Below are positions 16,852-26,332 of a stretch of 64,000 nucleotides of DNA, in pieces. The stretch is taken from assembly GCF_003971255.1 (NCBI RefSeq), contig NZ_CP034660.1:4588001-4652000 (forward strand). Reading direction: 5' to 3'. The stretch comes from Colwellia sp. Arc7-635. GTDB taxonomy: Bacteria > Pseudomonadota > Gammaproteobacteria > Enterobacterales > Alteromonadaceae. Under the pieces are notes generated by a model, which ran no database searches, had not been told where the DNA came from, and saw only the letters and a list, made by a program, of their open reading frames with translations. The position numbers and the translations under genes are program-made. Each line of letters starts with the position of its first letter. Position 1 is the first letter of the stretch.

Positions 16852-18627
16852 TTATTGCTCTTCTTCTTTTAGTGCAACTTTCTTTTTTTCTACATAATCA
16901 ATTATTATCGTTTCTAGCATTGATAATGGCATTGAGCCATTTTTTAATACTTGATCATGAAATTCTCTTAAGTCAAAATTTTCACCTAATGATTTTTCCG
17001 CCATATTGCGTAATCTTTTGATGGTAAGTTCACCCATCTTGTAAGACAGCGCTTGTCCTGGCCAAGAAATATAACGATCGATTTCAGTTTTAACATTATG
17101 TAATGATAAGGCCGTGTTATCCGCTAAAAAACTCATCGCTCGCTCTCGACTCCAGCCCTTAGCATGCATTCCTGTATCAACAACTAAACGACAAGCGCGC
17201 CACATTTCATAGGTTAAACGACCAAAATCACTGTAAGGGCTTTGATAAAAGCCAGCTTCGACACCTAAATACTCAGAGTAAAGCCCCCATCCTTCACCAA
17301 ATGCTGAAATATAAGTACTATTTCTAAATTTAGGTACATTTTTCATTTCTCGTGCCAATGAGCTTTGTAAATGGTGTCCCGGTACAGCTTCATGTAGCGT
17401 TAACGCTTCTAATACATACAATGGTCGACGGTCTAAGCGATAAGTGTTCACCCAATAATTACCGGCTTGATCATCACGTGAGGGACCTGAATATCTTCCC
17501 GTCGTATATTTAGGGGCAATATTTGCTGGTACTTTAATAACCCCATAAGGTGTTCGCGGTAGCGTTTTAAAGAACTTAGGTAACTGCGCATCCATTTTTT
17601 TAGCAATAAATGAAGCTTCTTTTAGTAACCCTTCAGGGCTCGTGGCATAAAACTGTTTATCGGTTCGTAAAAAATTTACAAAATCAGCAAAGCTTCCAGC
17701 AAAAGCTAATTGAGTAATAATGTCGTCCATCTCCAGTCTGATCCGTGCGACTTCAGCCAGTCCCATTTCGTGCACATCATCAACTGAGATGGGCAGTGTT
17801 GTATAATGTTGCAGACGATTTAAATAATATGCATCACCATTAGGTAAAGAGTTTGCAGCAATGTTATCTCGTGCATTAGGTTGGTAACGCTGCACCATAT
17901 AATCATAATATTTTTGGTAGCTTGGTATAACAAACTCTGAAATGGTAGCCGCTGCTTGTGCTTTTAATTGCGATTTAAGTGACTCAGAAAAGTACGCGGG
18001 TATATTCGAAAATGGTTGATAATAAGTGCTTGCAGTAACATCAGTTTTTATAAATGCTTTAATAGACTCTTCAAAACCTTGTAATACTATCTTCGGCTGA
18101 GTGATCCCTTCTTCAATGCCTTTGTCCATCCAGTACATTTGTTGAGAAAAGTACTTAGGCAAGGCTGTTAATCTCGCTAAGTAGTCACGATAATCTTGCT
18201 CAGTTTTAAAACTAACTTGACCGTTGATACGACTGATCCAAACATGAAAGCCTGACTCTGCAGTTAACGGCATGTAATGTTCATGATTGTTATAATTATC
18301 AAGTTGATTTTTAATCGTATATGACAAAACAGCATGATTAATCGCTTCATCTTGGCTGATTTTTTCAACATCGACTTTTGCTAAGCGCTGATAAATAAGC
18401 TTTAAAGCAAGATACTGTTGCTCAAGATTACTAGGTGATAAATCAGGAAGTTGGGCATTAGTATCACCAGAAATATCTTGATTGAATGGACTTTGACGAT
18501 CTTTATAGTATTGATAGTCGGTAATAATCTGCTCAAGATCGCGATTGGTTGATAACACTTGAGAATGAGGAGATTGACAAGCCATAACAAAAAATAAAAC
18601 ACACATAGCAACTGAAAACACTTTCAT
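16852..18627 (-). CDS. DUF885-family lipoprotein, probable zinc metallopeptidase
   Basis: 591 aa. The N-terminus has a lipobox (VMAC, Cys at about residue 17), so it is predicted to be a lipid-anchored envelope protein. The DUF885 domain fills the rest. The thermolysin-like zinc signature HEAVPGHH lies at about residue 412, encoded at 17371-17394. A downstream glutamate for zinc ligation is likely in SAFGEGWGLYSE. The DUF885 family is assumed to be peptidases; substrate unknown. Monocistronic. The riboswitch-like RNA lies just past its 3' end on the opposite strand. Confidence 0.85.
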   Translation of the reverse strand: MKVFSVAMCVLFFVMACQSPHSQVLSTNRDLEQIITDYQYYKDRQSPFNQDISGDTNAQLPDLSPSNLEQQYLALKLIYQRLAKVDVEKISQDEAINHAVLSYTIKNQLDNYNNHEHYMPLTAESGFHVWISRINGQVSFKTEQDYRDYLARLTALPKYFSQQMYWMDKGIEEGITQPKIVLQGFEESIKAFIKTDVTASTYYQPFSNIPAYFSESLKSQLKAQAAATISEFVIPSYQKYYDYMVQRYQPNARDNIAANSLPNGDAYYLNRLQHYTTLPISVDDVHEMGLAEVARIRLEMDDIITQLAFAGSFADFVNFLRTDKQFYATSPEGLLKEASFIAKKMDAQLPKFFKTLPRTPYGVIKVPANIAPKYTTGRYSGPSRDDQAGNYWVNTYRLDRRPLYVLEALTLHEAVPGHHLQSSLAREMKNVPKFRNSTYISAFGEGWGLYSEYLGVEAGFYQSPYSDFGRLTYEMWRACRLVVDTGMHAKGWSRERAMSFLADNTALSLHNVKTEIDRYISWPGQALSYKMGELTIKRLRNMAEKSLGENFDLREFHDQVLKNGSMPLSMLETIIIDYVEKKKVALKEEEQ

Positions 18628-18846
18628 AGCAAGATCTCAAAGATTAATTTAAACAAGGTCGTTATAGGGTGAACACCATAACAAAACAAAAATATTTATA
18701 AAGGAAATATTTTTCATCAATTGCTTGCTCAGTTTATTAATTTTAATACGATTTTAAATACTTTTCGCTATAGCACTTTCGCTAAAATTACTACAGAATG
18801 GTTCACTAGCTATTATTATCAAATACCATAGAGTAAAGGTTGGATA

Positions 18847-19869
18847 GTGAAATACCATGATTCCGTAGCGCAAGCTGAGCAAAAAATGCATGTCGCCATA
18901 AAACAATTACAGTTATGGCATATCCCTGCGACGCCGATTAATTATGCCGTAAGTTACAATTATCTCAGTAAAAATTCACCCGCACTTAATACTGCAATTG
19001 AAAAACAACTCGCGACAAGGAAAAAGCTCGATAACTTTTTTTTAGAAGAAGTTTATCGACAATATATTTTAGGGCAGAGTGCTTTTCGTGGTGAGTTAAT
19101 TGACGATCTTGATGAAGTATTGTTTGATTTGCAAACCAACAGTGAGCAGTCTTCTGTTTGCACAAATCGTATGGTTAATCAGTTAGATAATAATATTTCT
19201 AGTTTAAAGTCTACCGATAAACGTGAAGTCATCAACGCGATTAAACAAATACGTCAAACGACACAGCACTTTAAACTTGAACAAGAAAAGCTAGCTAAAA
19301 AATTACGTCTATCACAACAATCAACTGATGCACTTCGTGGTGAATTAGATGATGTTAAAAAAGAGATTTATTTAGACCCACTAACGGGTCTTTATAATCG
19401 TAAAGCCATGAGTAAACATTTAGATATGTGGCTATCTGACGATCCAACTAAGCAGATCGCAGCTATCGTGGTAAGTATTGATCATTTCTCAGGTTTGAAT
19501 GAGCGTTTTGGCCCAGTAATCAGTGATGTGCTTTTAACAAAAATTGCCAATAAAGTTAGCAGCTATGTTGGTGAGAGTGGCTTACCTGTTAGATCGGCAG
19601 GCGATGAGTTTTTAATCTTACTACCGAATATAGAACGTGATGTGGCAGGTGAAATAGCAGAAAAAATCCGACAAAGCGTAGAAAAATTAAGATTTGTCAG
19701 TAGTAAATCAGGAGCTCGATTACCACCTGTAACTCTGAGCATGGGCGTCAGTGACTATAATGTATCAACGAGTGCGAATAACATCATCAGCCAAACTCGC
19801 GAATTACTCAGTAATATTTCTAATACACTAACTAATCACGTTAATATTGCGCAAGCTCAAACGACCTGA
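18847..19869 (+). CDS. soluble diguanylate cyclase (AGDEF)
   Basis: 340 aa with no membrane segment. An N-terminal helical domain of about 170 residues of unknown role ends in a coiled coil (FKLEQEKLAKKLRLSQQSTD). The GGDEF domain starts at DPLTGLYNRKAMSKHL. The active-site motif reads AGDEF (RSAGDEFLILLP), a substitution often compatible with activity. GTG start at 18847. Its 3' end overlaps the convergent DUF523 gene by 29 bp. It is the first plus-strand gene downstream of the orphan riboswitch, but 2 kb away. Confidence 0.85.
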   Translation: MKYHDSVAQAEQKMHVAIKQLQLWHIPATPINYAVSYNYLSKNSPALNTAIEKQLATRKKLDNFFLEEVYRQYILGQSAFRGELIDDLDEVLFDLQTNSEQSSVCTNRMVNQLDNNISSLKSTDKREVINAIKQIRQTTQHFKLEQEKLAKKLRLSQQSTDALRGELDDVKKEIYLDPLTGLYNRKAMSKHLDMWLSDDPTKQIAAIVVSIDHFSGLNERFGPVISDVLLTKIANKVSSYVGESGLPVRSAGDEFLILLPNIERDVAGEIAEKIRQSVEKLRFVSSKSGARLPPVTLSMGVSDYNVSTSANNIISQTRELLSNISNTLTNHVNIAQAQTT

Positions 19870-20323
19870 ATTCATTAATTAAAACAGATAAGTTTTTTTC
19901 TGAGTACACTTTAACTCCATTTGCTCGTAATATCGCCGTGGTGATCCCCTGTCCAGGAATTTTTTGTTGATTGAACTCACCGTTGTAAACAGTTGAACTA
20001 CCACACGAGGGGCTAGATTCTTTTAATAACGCATAGCGAATGTTATATCTCTCGCAGAGCTGTAACGCCTGCTGAGCACCCCCTTCGAATGCTGCTGTAA
20101 CATCCTCACCAACAATAGTTTTAACGGCAATACTCGTATCACTAATTTGAATTTCGGCTGGTGCCCTTGGGATGGATAAACCGCCAGCCAATTCGGGACA
20201 AATAACCACTAAACGGTTTTCTCTACGCCAACGTTCTATTGTTTCGTTTTCAATTAAGTTATCCCCGCCATCGTAGCGAACTTTATTGCCCAAAAAACAA
20301 CTGCTGATCAAAATTTTTTCCAT
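19841..20323 (-). CDS. DUF523/TudS-like protein
   Basis: 160 aa, full length for DUF523. Conserved cysteines appear in ISSCFLGNKVRYDGG (C9), VICPELAGGL (C41 region) and KESSPSCGS. The family includes TudS, an iron-sulfur-dependent thiouracil desulfidase, and the three cysteines are the expected [4Fe-4S] ligands. Substrate in this organism unknown. Overlaps the convergent cyclase gene at the 3' end. Confidence 0.82.
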   Translation of the reverse strand: MEKILISSCFLGNKVRYDGGDNLIENETIERWRRENRLVVICPELAGGLSIPRAPAEIQISDTSIAVKTIVGEDVTAAFEGGAQQALQLCERYNIRYALLKESSPSCGSSTVYNGEFNQQKIPGQGITTAILRANGVKVYSEKNLSVLINEFRSFELAQY

Positions 20324-20385
20324 CGAATTTTACCTTAAATAACAGAGCGTAACGACAAGACTATCCGCCAATAAACATTAATACA

Positions 20386-20691
20386 CTAAGATAAAAGCAC
20401 TTTAATCGCCTGTAAGGCTGCAATATCTTGCTCTGTGACACATTCCAACCAACAAGCATGGCTATATTCTTCGATATTTAATAGCAATTCATTTACACCG
20501 TATTTAAATCTTACACAATAAATGTCTGCACCTTGGATAGTTTCGACAGCTTCCACAGATATTTTTGATAAAATTTGCTGTGTAATCACGCTAGCATCAT
20601 CTATGGTCCAATCAACATTGAGTTGAAACTGTAGTACTTTTCCGTCAATTTCTTCAAGGTGAATAATCTCTATAATGCTTGTTCTTAACAT
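20386..20691 (-). CDS. small cytosolic protein of unknown function (DUF3630-like)
   Basis: 101 aa, no signal peptide or transmembrane helix, with an alternating beta/alpha pattern (IIEIIHLEEIDGKVLQFQL; CVRFKYGVNELLLNIEEY). It resembles short proteins annotated DUF3630 in Shewanella/Colwellia relatives, but I am not certain of that family. It sits upstream of the DUF523 gene on the same strand with a 62-bp gap, so co-transcription is possible. Confidence 0.6.
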   Translation of the reverse strand: MLRTSIIEIIHLEEIDGKVLQFQLNVDWTIDDASVITQQILSKISVEAVETIQGADIYCVRFKYGVNELLLNIEEYSHACWLECVTEQDIAALQAIKVLLS

Positions 20692-20861
20692 ATTTTTTCT
20701 TCTTCAATTAAATTAATTGTTTAAAACTTGTGCTAGCGCAACAAACTAATAGATAAGTTTTCATACTGGCATGATCATAAAAAAAGCAACGACAATGCTT
20801 AACTTTTTACATATAATCAAGCAAGGATCCTTTAAAATTATTTATCAAAGAGAGTAATATT

Positions 20862-21161
20862 ATGAAAAAACTTACTTTAGCTCTTGCTGCTACTGTTATG
20901 ATGACTTCACCTGTATTCGCTGGCGATGCTGCGGCAGGTAAAGCTAAAACGGCTATGTGTGCAGCATGTCACGGCGCTGCAGGTATTTCTGCTGTTCCTA
21001 TGTATCCTAACCTTGCTGGCCAAAAAGAAGCTTACCTTGCTAAGCAATTAAGAGATTTTAAAGCTGGCAATCGTAAAGATCCAGTAATGGCTCCAATGGC
21101 TATGACTTTATCTGATGAAGATGTTGCTAACGTTGCAGCTTACTATTCAAGCCTTAAGTAA
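20862..21161 (+). CDS. periplasmic class I cytochrome c
   Basis: 99 aa with a cleavable signal peptide (cleavage after VFA, residue 20). One haem-binding CAACH (C33, C36, H37) is present, with a probable distal Met in PMAMTL, the c5/c553 pattern of small electron shuttles to terminal oxidases. AGAGAG precedes the ATG, and a strong terminator follows directly. Monocistronic. Confidence 0.9.
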   Translation: MKKLTLALAATVMMTSPVFAGDAAAGKAKTAMCAACHGAAGISAVPMYPNLAGQKEAYLAKQLRDFKAGNRKDPVMAPMAMTLSDEDVANVAAYYSSLK

Positions 21162-21178
21162 CCTTAAATTGTTATTGT

Positions 21179-21204
21179 AAAAAGCGCTATTTAGCGCTTT
21201 TTTT
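21179..21204 (+). terminator. terminator of the cytochrome c gene
   Basis: Perfect stem AAAGCGCTA / TAGCGCTTT with a run of T after it on the plus strand. Confidence 0.9.
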
Positions 21205-21286
21205 GTCTCTGTTATAAGAGAAACTTTAGTCTCTGTATACTAAAAATTAACAACACATGTTTTACTATCAGTAATTATAACAACGG

Positions 21287-23085
21287 CTAGTTTTGATGTT
21301 GCTTAATCAAAGACAAAAACGGTTCACCATAACGCGCTAGTTTTGTATCTCCAATACCACTGATATTTAACATCTGTCTTGATGTTAAGGGTTTTAATCT
21401 CGCCAATTCTGCCAATGTTGCATCATTGAACACAATAAAAGGTGCGATATCTTCTAGCGCAGCTATTTCTTTACGTAACGATCTTAACTTTGAGAACAGA
21501 GCTCTATCGTAAACTTTTTCACGCTTATTACGTTGCCAGTAACTCGCTTTTTGTAGGCGAGGCGCCGCCAACATTAATGGCTCCTGACCTTTTAAAACTC
21601 CGCCAGCTGCCTGTGTAAGGCACAAGTTAGACTGGGCAGCGATATCTTGTTGTAAATAACCCAAATGAATCAACTGTCGTACAATCGAAAACCAATAACC
21701 AGGCGTTTTATCTTTACCAATACCAAAAGTAGAAACTTTATCATGACCAAGCTGCACAATTTTTTCATTCACTTCAGCGCGTAGCACAGCAATAACATGC
21801 TCAACATCGCCATTTCCTTCAATACGATAGACGCAAGACAGTACTTTTTGAGCCGCTTCTGTTGCATCAAATTGGCTAGGAGGGTCTAGGCAAATATCAC
21901 AGTTGCCACAGCCCTTTTCTGTAAATTCGGCAAAGTAATTTAATACCACTCGACGTCGACAGGTTTGCGCATCTACAAAGCCACGCATGGCTTGAAAACG
22001 TTGTAGTTCAACATTGACTCGTTGCTCATTTTCACCTTCAGAGATACGCTTGCTAATACGCTCAACATCTTTCTCGTCATAAAGAAAAAGTGCCTCAGCA
22101 GGTAAACCATCTCGACCGGCACGGCCAATTTCTTGGTAGTATGATTCTAAAGTTCTTGGTGGCTCGTAATGAATAACAAAGCGCACGTTAGATTTATTGA
22201 TACCGAGACCAAAAGCGACCGTTGCAACGACAATTTGTATGTCATCTTTAGCAAATTTATCTTGAATAATATTGCGAATTTCTGACTCTAAACCCGCATG
22301 ATAGGCAGAACAATTAATACCTGATTCAGCTAAACGCTTGGCTAGTTTTTCAACCTGCCAACGACTATTACAATAAATGATGCCACATTCATCCTTACGT
22401 TTTTTGATATAACCAATCGCTTGCTGTTCACCTTGGTATTTTTCTGCAAGGGTAAAGCGAATATTAGGTCGATCAAAACTATCAAGATGAATGTAAGGGT
22501 CATGCAAAGCTAACTGCTGCAGTATATCGCGACGGGTCGTCACATCAGCGGTTGCCGTCAGTGCCATCACTGGCACGTGTGGAAAGTTTTGCTTAAGCAT
22601 ATGCAATTGAGTATATGCAGGGCGAAAGTCATGCCCCATTGCGAAATACAATGTGCTTCGTCAATAGCGAAAAGGCTAACGGTTAATTGCGATAAGCCTT
22701 GAATAAAATAATAATTTTTCAGACGTTCAGGGGCAACATAAAGTAATTTTATTTCACCTTGACCTAAGCGCCTAAAAATATCATTAATGGTATCAGCATC
22801 GAGAGAAGAGTTAACATAAGCGGCTGAAATACCCTGTCTTACTAAGCCATCGACTTGATCTTTCATCAAGGCGATTAATGGCGAAACAACAATAGTAACG
22901 CCCGGCAGCAAGGTTGCAGGCAACTGATAGCACATTGATTTTCCGCCACCTGTGGGCATTAACACTAAGCTATCTCTGCCCTCAAGCGCATGATTAATAA
23001 TTTCTTCTTGGCCAGGACGAAACGTTTGATAACCAAAATGATGTTTAAGCGCTTCAGTTAATGTCGTAGAGGAAGTGGCTTGCAA
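21287..23085 (-). pseudogene. recQ: recQ DNA helicase, interrupted by a one-base frameshift
   Basis: Together the two frames encode a full RecQ: Walker A TGGGKSMCYQLPA, AIDEAHCISQWG, helicase motifs ending QEIGRAGRDGLP, zinc-binding RQC cysteines (CGNCDIC), and a C-terminal HRDC domain. The reading frame breaks at SQWG/HDFRPAY. There the minus strand reads TGGGGCATGAC; one extra base in the G run (plus-strand C4 at 22634-22637) would restore the frame exactly at the conserved QWGHDFRP. As written, the first product stops after about 172 aa, and the remainder could only start internally. It is either a sequencing error or a recent mutation. Every domain is otherwise intact, which favours error or very recent loss. 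RecQ is a 3'-5' helicase in RecF-pathway repair. Confidence 0.9.
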
Positions 23086-23213
23086 GAGAGAATCTTCAGT
23101 AGATGAAATCAGCCGACATTTTAGCGCAGTAACAGCTTAGTGCGGAGATTTATTTTCAATATAGCAGCAATTATTGTTATTCTTTTATTTCACTAGACCT
23201 AACAGGAAAGTTT

Positions 23214-23669
23214 ATGACACATGAAGAGTCGTTCCAGCAGCTAGCTCACTATTGGAGCGAAGCAATGCCTTTTAATAAGTTATTGGGACTAGAAGTGACG
23301 AAGTTTAATAGCCAAGAGTCGGAGGTCAGTATTGCCTGGCAGGATAAGCTTATTGGTAATCCTGAACAAAGAATTCTCCATGGTGGTGTTACGGCATCAG
23401 CGCTCGATCTTGTCGGTGGTGTGGTGGCAGCTGCCAACATGCTGTCGCAATTACCTGAATTAACGCCAGAAATAATAGCGCAGAGCTTAAGTCGCTTAAG
23501 CACTATCGATTTACGTACCGATTTTTTAAGACCTGGCCGTGGAGAGAAATTTGTCGCTACCGCAAAGATTATTCGCAGTGGTAGCAAAGTCGCGGTAGCT
23601 CGTATGGAAATGCATAACGAAAAAGGCGATCATATTGCTTTTGGAACAGGCACATACATGGTTGGATAA
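23214..23669 (+). CDS. yigI: YigI-type hotdog acyl-CoA thioesterase
   Basis: 151 aa PaaI-superfamily thioesterase. It aligns along its length with E. coli YigI: MPFNKLLGLEV, ILHGGVTASALD, then RLSTIDLRTDFLRPGRGEKF and GTGTYMVG. YigI hydrolyses medium- to long-chain acyl-CoAs. The order recQ, yigI, rarD mirrors the E. coli rarD-yigI-pldA-recQ neighbourhood, without pldA. AGGAAAG precedes the ATG. Confidence 0.88.
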   Translation: MTHEESFQQLAHYWSEAMPFNKLLGLEVTKFNSQESEVSIAWQDKLIGNPEQRILHGGVTASALDLVGGVVAAANMLSQLPELTPEIIAQSLSRLSTIDLRTDFLRPGRGEKFVATAKIIRSGSKVAVARMEMHNEKGDHIAFGTGTYMVG

Positions 23670-23823
23670 ATTGGCCATTTAAGCATGACTCTTTGATGGC
23701 TCGTTGCGGGCCCATTTACTGATGGATTAGTGATAGATAACTGATGAACGATTGTTCACATGCCACGCGCTTATTAATGGTATTATCGCCGCCTCTAAAA
23801 AATATGAGCCACGAACCTATCTC

Positions 23824-24738
23824 ATGCCAACATCTCAAAAAACAGCCTTACGCGGCGGTATTATTAGCGCAATTAGCGCCTATGCTATGTGGGGAGTTGC
23901 CCCACTTTATTTTAAACTGATCGATCATATAAATGCTGATGAAATTCTCGTGCATCGCGTTGTCTGGTCAACCTTACTACTACTGCTTGTCGTATTACTC
24001 ACCAAACGCTGGCAGACTTTTATCACCACAATTACCCAGCCTAAAATAGTCATACGCTTAACCATTTCAGCGGCATTTTTAGCGGTTAATTGGTTTATGT
24101 TCATTTGGGCGGTCAATAACGACCATTTACTTGATGCCAGTTTAGGTTATTACATTAACCCACTTTTCAGTGTTGCACTCGGGGTTATATTTTTAGGTGA
24201 ACGTTTACGACCATGGCAACTATTTGCTGTTGGTTTAGCGTTTGTTGGGGTTATGATCCAACTATTTATGGTTGGTTCACTGCCGATGATCTCACTAGCA
24301 CTGGCTGCTACCTTCGGCATCTATGGTTTATTACGCAAGAAAATGCCGTTAGATTCTTTTGTTGGTTTACTGATCGAGTCATTGATGATGCTACCAATCG
24401 CTTTGATTTATTGGATAATATTTTTAAAAACCAGCACCAGTAATATGCAAGAGAACCCTATGACATTAAATATGTTACTCATTTGCGCAGGTATTGTCAC
24501 CACAGCACCTTTACTCTGCTTTACGGCTGCAACAAAGCGTATGACTTTATCTGCTTTAGGATTCTTTCAATATATTGGTCCAAGCATTATGTTTCTGTTA
24601 GCAACGTTTTATTACCAAGAGCCTCTCTACTTTGCAAAGCTAATTACTTTCGCTTGCTTGTGGGCAGCATTAGCCATTTATAGTTTTGATTCAATAAAAG
24701 CAAGAAAACGTGCTAAGAATGTGGTTGTAACGCAGTAA
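23824..24738 (+). CDS. rarD: RarD EamA-family transporter
   Basis: 304 aa from ATG 23824, which aligns with the E. coli RarD N-terminus (AYAMWGVAPLYFKL versus AYFIWGIAPAYFKL). The frame is open upstream to 23752 but that extension has no counterpart. About ten transmembrane helices and two EamA repeats are expected. Typical segments are DEILVHRVVWS and NWFMFIWAVNNDHLLDASLGYYINPL. The family is a drug/metabolite transporter of uncertain substrate. Neighbour of yigI as in E. coli. Confidence 0.9.
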   Translation: MPTSQKTALRGGIISAISAYAMWGVAPLYFKLIDHINADEILVHRVVWSTLLLLLVVLLTKRWQTFITTITQPKIVIRLTISAAFLAVNWFMFIWAVNNDHLLDASLGYYINPLFSVALGVIFLGERLRPWQLFAVGLAFVGVMIQLFMVGSLPMISLALAATFGIYGLLRKKMPLDSFVGLLIESLMMLPIALIYWIIFLKTSTSNMQENPMTLNMLLICAGIVTTAPLLCFTAATKRMTLSALGFFQYIGPSIMFLLATFYYQEPLYFAKLITFACLWAALAIYSFDSIKARKRAKNVVVTQ

Positions 24739-24762
24739 AGGAAAGTAATGTAAAAAACGAAT

Positions 24763-24788
24763 AAAGCGTGTTGTGAGCAACACGCTTT
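24763..24788. terminator. bidirectional terminator between rarD and the response regulator
   Basis: Perfect 11-bp stem AAAGCGTGTTG / CAACACGCTTT with a TGAG loop, located between convergent genes. The T run beyond the stem is short in both directions. Confidence 0.75.
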
Positions 24789-24823
24789 ATGTTTCATAAA
24801 TCTGAAGTAAATAACTGATAAAA

Positions 24824-26080
24824 CTACTCTTTGGCGCCAACGATACTGATCTGATTTCGACCGTTTTCTTTTGCATAATACAATGCACCATCAGCTAAAC
24901 TCATTTGTTTAGCTAATGACTCATGGCTGTTATAGATCATGCCTAAGCTGACCGAAAAATTAATTTGCTGTTGTTCAAACGCTATCTGCGCAACAGATAT
25001 AGAACGACGAAAATCATCTAAGCGGTTATACAATTGATCTTCATCTAAACCTGCGATTACTATTGCAAACTCTTCACCACCTAGGCGAGCAATCAAACCG
25101 GTACCAAAATGTTTACGCATATACAGCGCAAATACTTTCAATATATGATCCCCTGCTTCATGTCCGTAGTTATCATTAACCTTTTTAAAATAATCAATAT
25201 CCAATATAGCCAATGCATAAGGAGTCTGCTGATTGATACTTTCACTAATAAAAATTTCAGCATCCCGAATAAAGGCACGGCGATTAGGTAAATCAGTTAG
25301 ATAGTCAGTATTCGCGGCTTTTTGAATTTGTTCAATATTACTTAAATTCTCAATATTTTGCGTAATACGACAATAGAATTCTTCTGGACAGAAAGGCTTT
25401 CTTAAAAAGTCATCCGCACCATTTTTAATAAAACGCGCTGAATGCACACCATTAGTTGCGCCAGAAACACCAATAATAGCGAGTTGATCACGGCTATATA
25501 TTTTACGTACTTCATTGGTTAATTCGATGCCATCCATAACCGGCATTTCAAGATCGGTAATAACCATTTTTATATCATTATGTTGTTGTAATACATCTAA
25601 AGCCAATTGGCCATTTTCAGCAACATAAACATTAAAGTTACGACGTTTAAGTAACTCAACCACATGGTTTCGTGCCGATAAAGAATCATCGACCACTAAC
25701 ACACCATTACCTTGATTACTCAATTGCCAATGTAAAATGCGTTTTAAGTACAAAAATGCTTGGCTGTTTTCTTTTGGAATATAATCGATCACCGGATAAG
25801 ATAAAATCTGTTGACGGGTAGCTTCATCCATTTTTCCAGTCAAAACAACACTCGGAATACCATGAGATAAAACACAACTAATCGCTTCACCGTTAAGTGC
25901 ATCTGGTAGTGTATAATCAATAGTTGCCGCGAAAAACTCGTTATTACCTCCTTGTAATAAAGCTTCAACTTCCGCGAGGCTAGCAGCAATAGTAACTTGA
26001 TAATTAAGTGACTCACCTATTTGCTTAATCACACGGGCTATTGGCCGACTGTCTTCAACCACCAGTAATTTTTTTGACAT
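24824..26080 (-). CDS. dual-receiver response regulator with GGEEF output
   Basis: 418 aa: two receiver domains (REC1 about 3-115, phosphoacceptor in TIDYTLPD; REC2 about 125-240, VVDDS with phosphoacceptor in ITDLEMPVMDG and Lys in RKPF), then a GGDEF domain with intact GGEEF (ARLGGEEFAIVIAG). It should make cyclic-di-GMP under phosphorelay control, like PleD-type regulators. No sensor kinase gene lies next to it, so the kinase is encoded elsewhere. Monocistronic, convergent with rarD. Confidence 0.9.
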   Translation of the reverse strand: MSKKLLVVEDSRPIARVIKQIGESLNYQVTIAASLAEVEALLQGGNNEFFAATIDYTLPDALNGEAISCVLSHGIPSVVLTGKMDEATRQQILSYPVIDYIPKENSQAFLYLKRILHWQLSNQGNGVLVVDDSLSARNHVVELLKRRNFNVYVAENGQLALDVLQQHNDIKMVITDLEMPVMDGIELTNEVRKIYSRDQLAIIGVSGATNGVHSARFIKNGADDFLRKPFCPEEFYCRITQNIENLSNIEQIQKAANTDYLTDLPNRRAFIRDAEIFISESINQQTPYALAILDIDYFKKVNDNYGHEAGDHILKVFALYMRKHFGTGLIARLGGEEFAIVIAGLDEDQLYNRLDDFRRSISVAQIAFEQQQINFSVSLGMIYNSHESLAKQMSLADGALYYAKENGRNQISIVGAKE

Positions 26081-26332
26081 TATTTTATCCTAGCTTTTGA
26101 TAAACTATTTGACCAAGGTTCGGCTTAGTAAAGGGGAATCCTCGATTAATTCACGTTAATAAATAAGCGTTCATCAAAAAGTTATTTTTAATATGTGCTT
26201 ACAGTAAAAACTTAAACGCTAGATTAATCAAGGCCTACTCGTTGCCAATATAGGACTATTGGCCACAAGTGTAAATTAGTAAGCGAGCTAATAGCATATT
26301 GAATAACGCTATTGCTCACTAATGATGCTTGT

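Noticed and set aside
16833-17021. Plus-strand ORF just after the riboswitch with a hydrophobic product
   Set aside because: It starts at TTG without a ribosome-binding site and is almost entirely antisense to the DUF885 coding region. It is most likely a shadow, though a riboswitch-controlled peptide cannot be fully excluded.
19841-19869. 29-bp overlap of convergent GGDEF and DUF523 genes as a sign of misassembly
   Set aside because: Both C-termini look normal in length, and short 3' overlaps of convergent genes are common. The tesB/mscS overlap nearby is similar.
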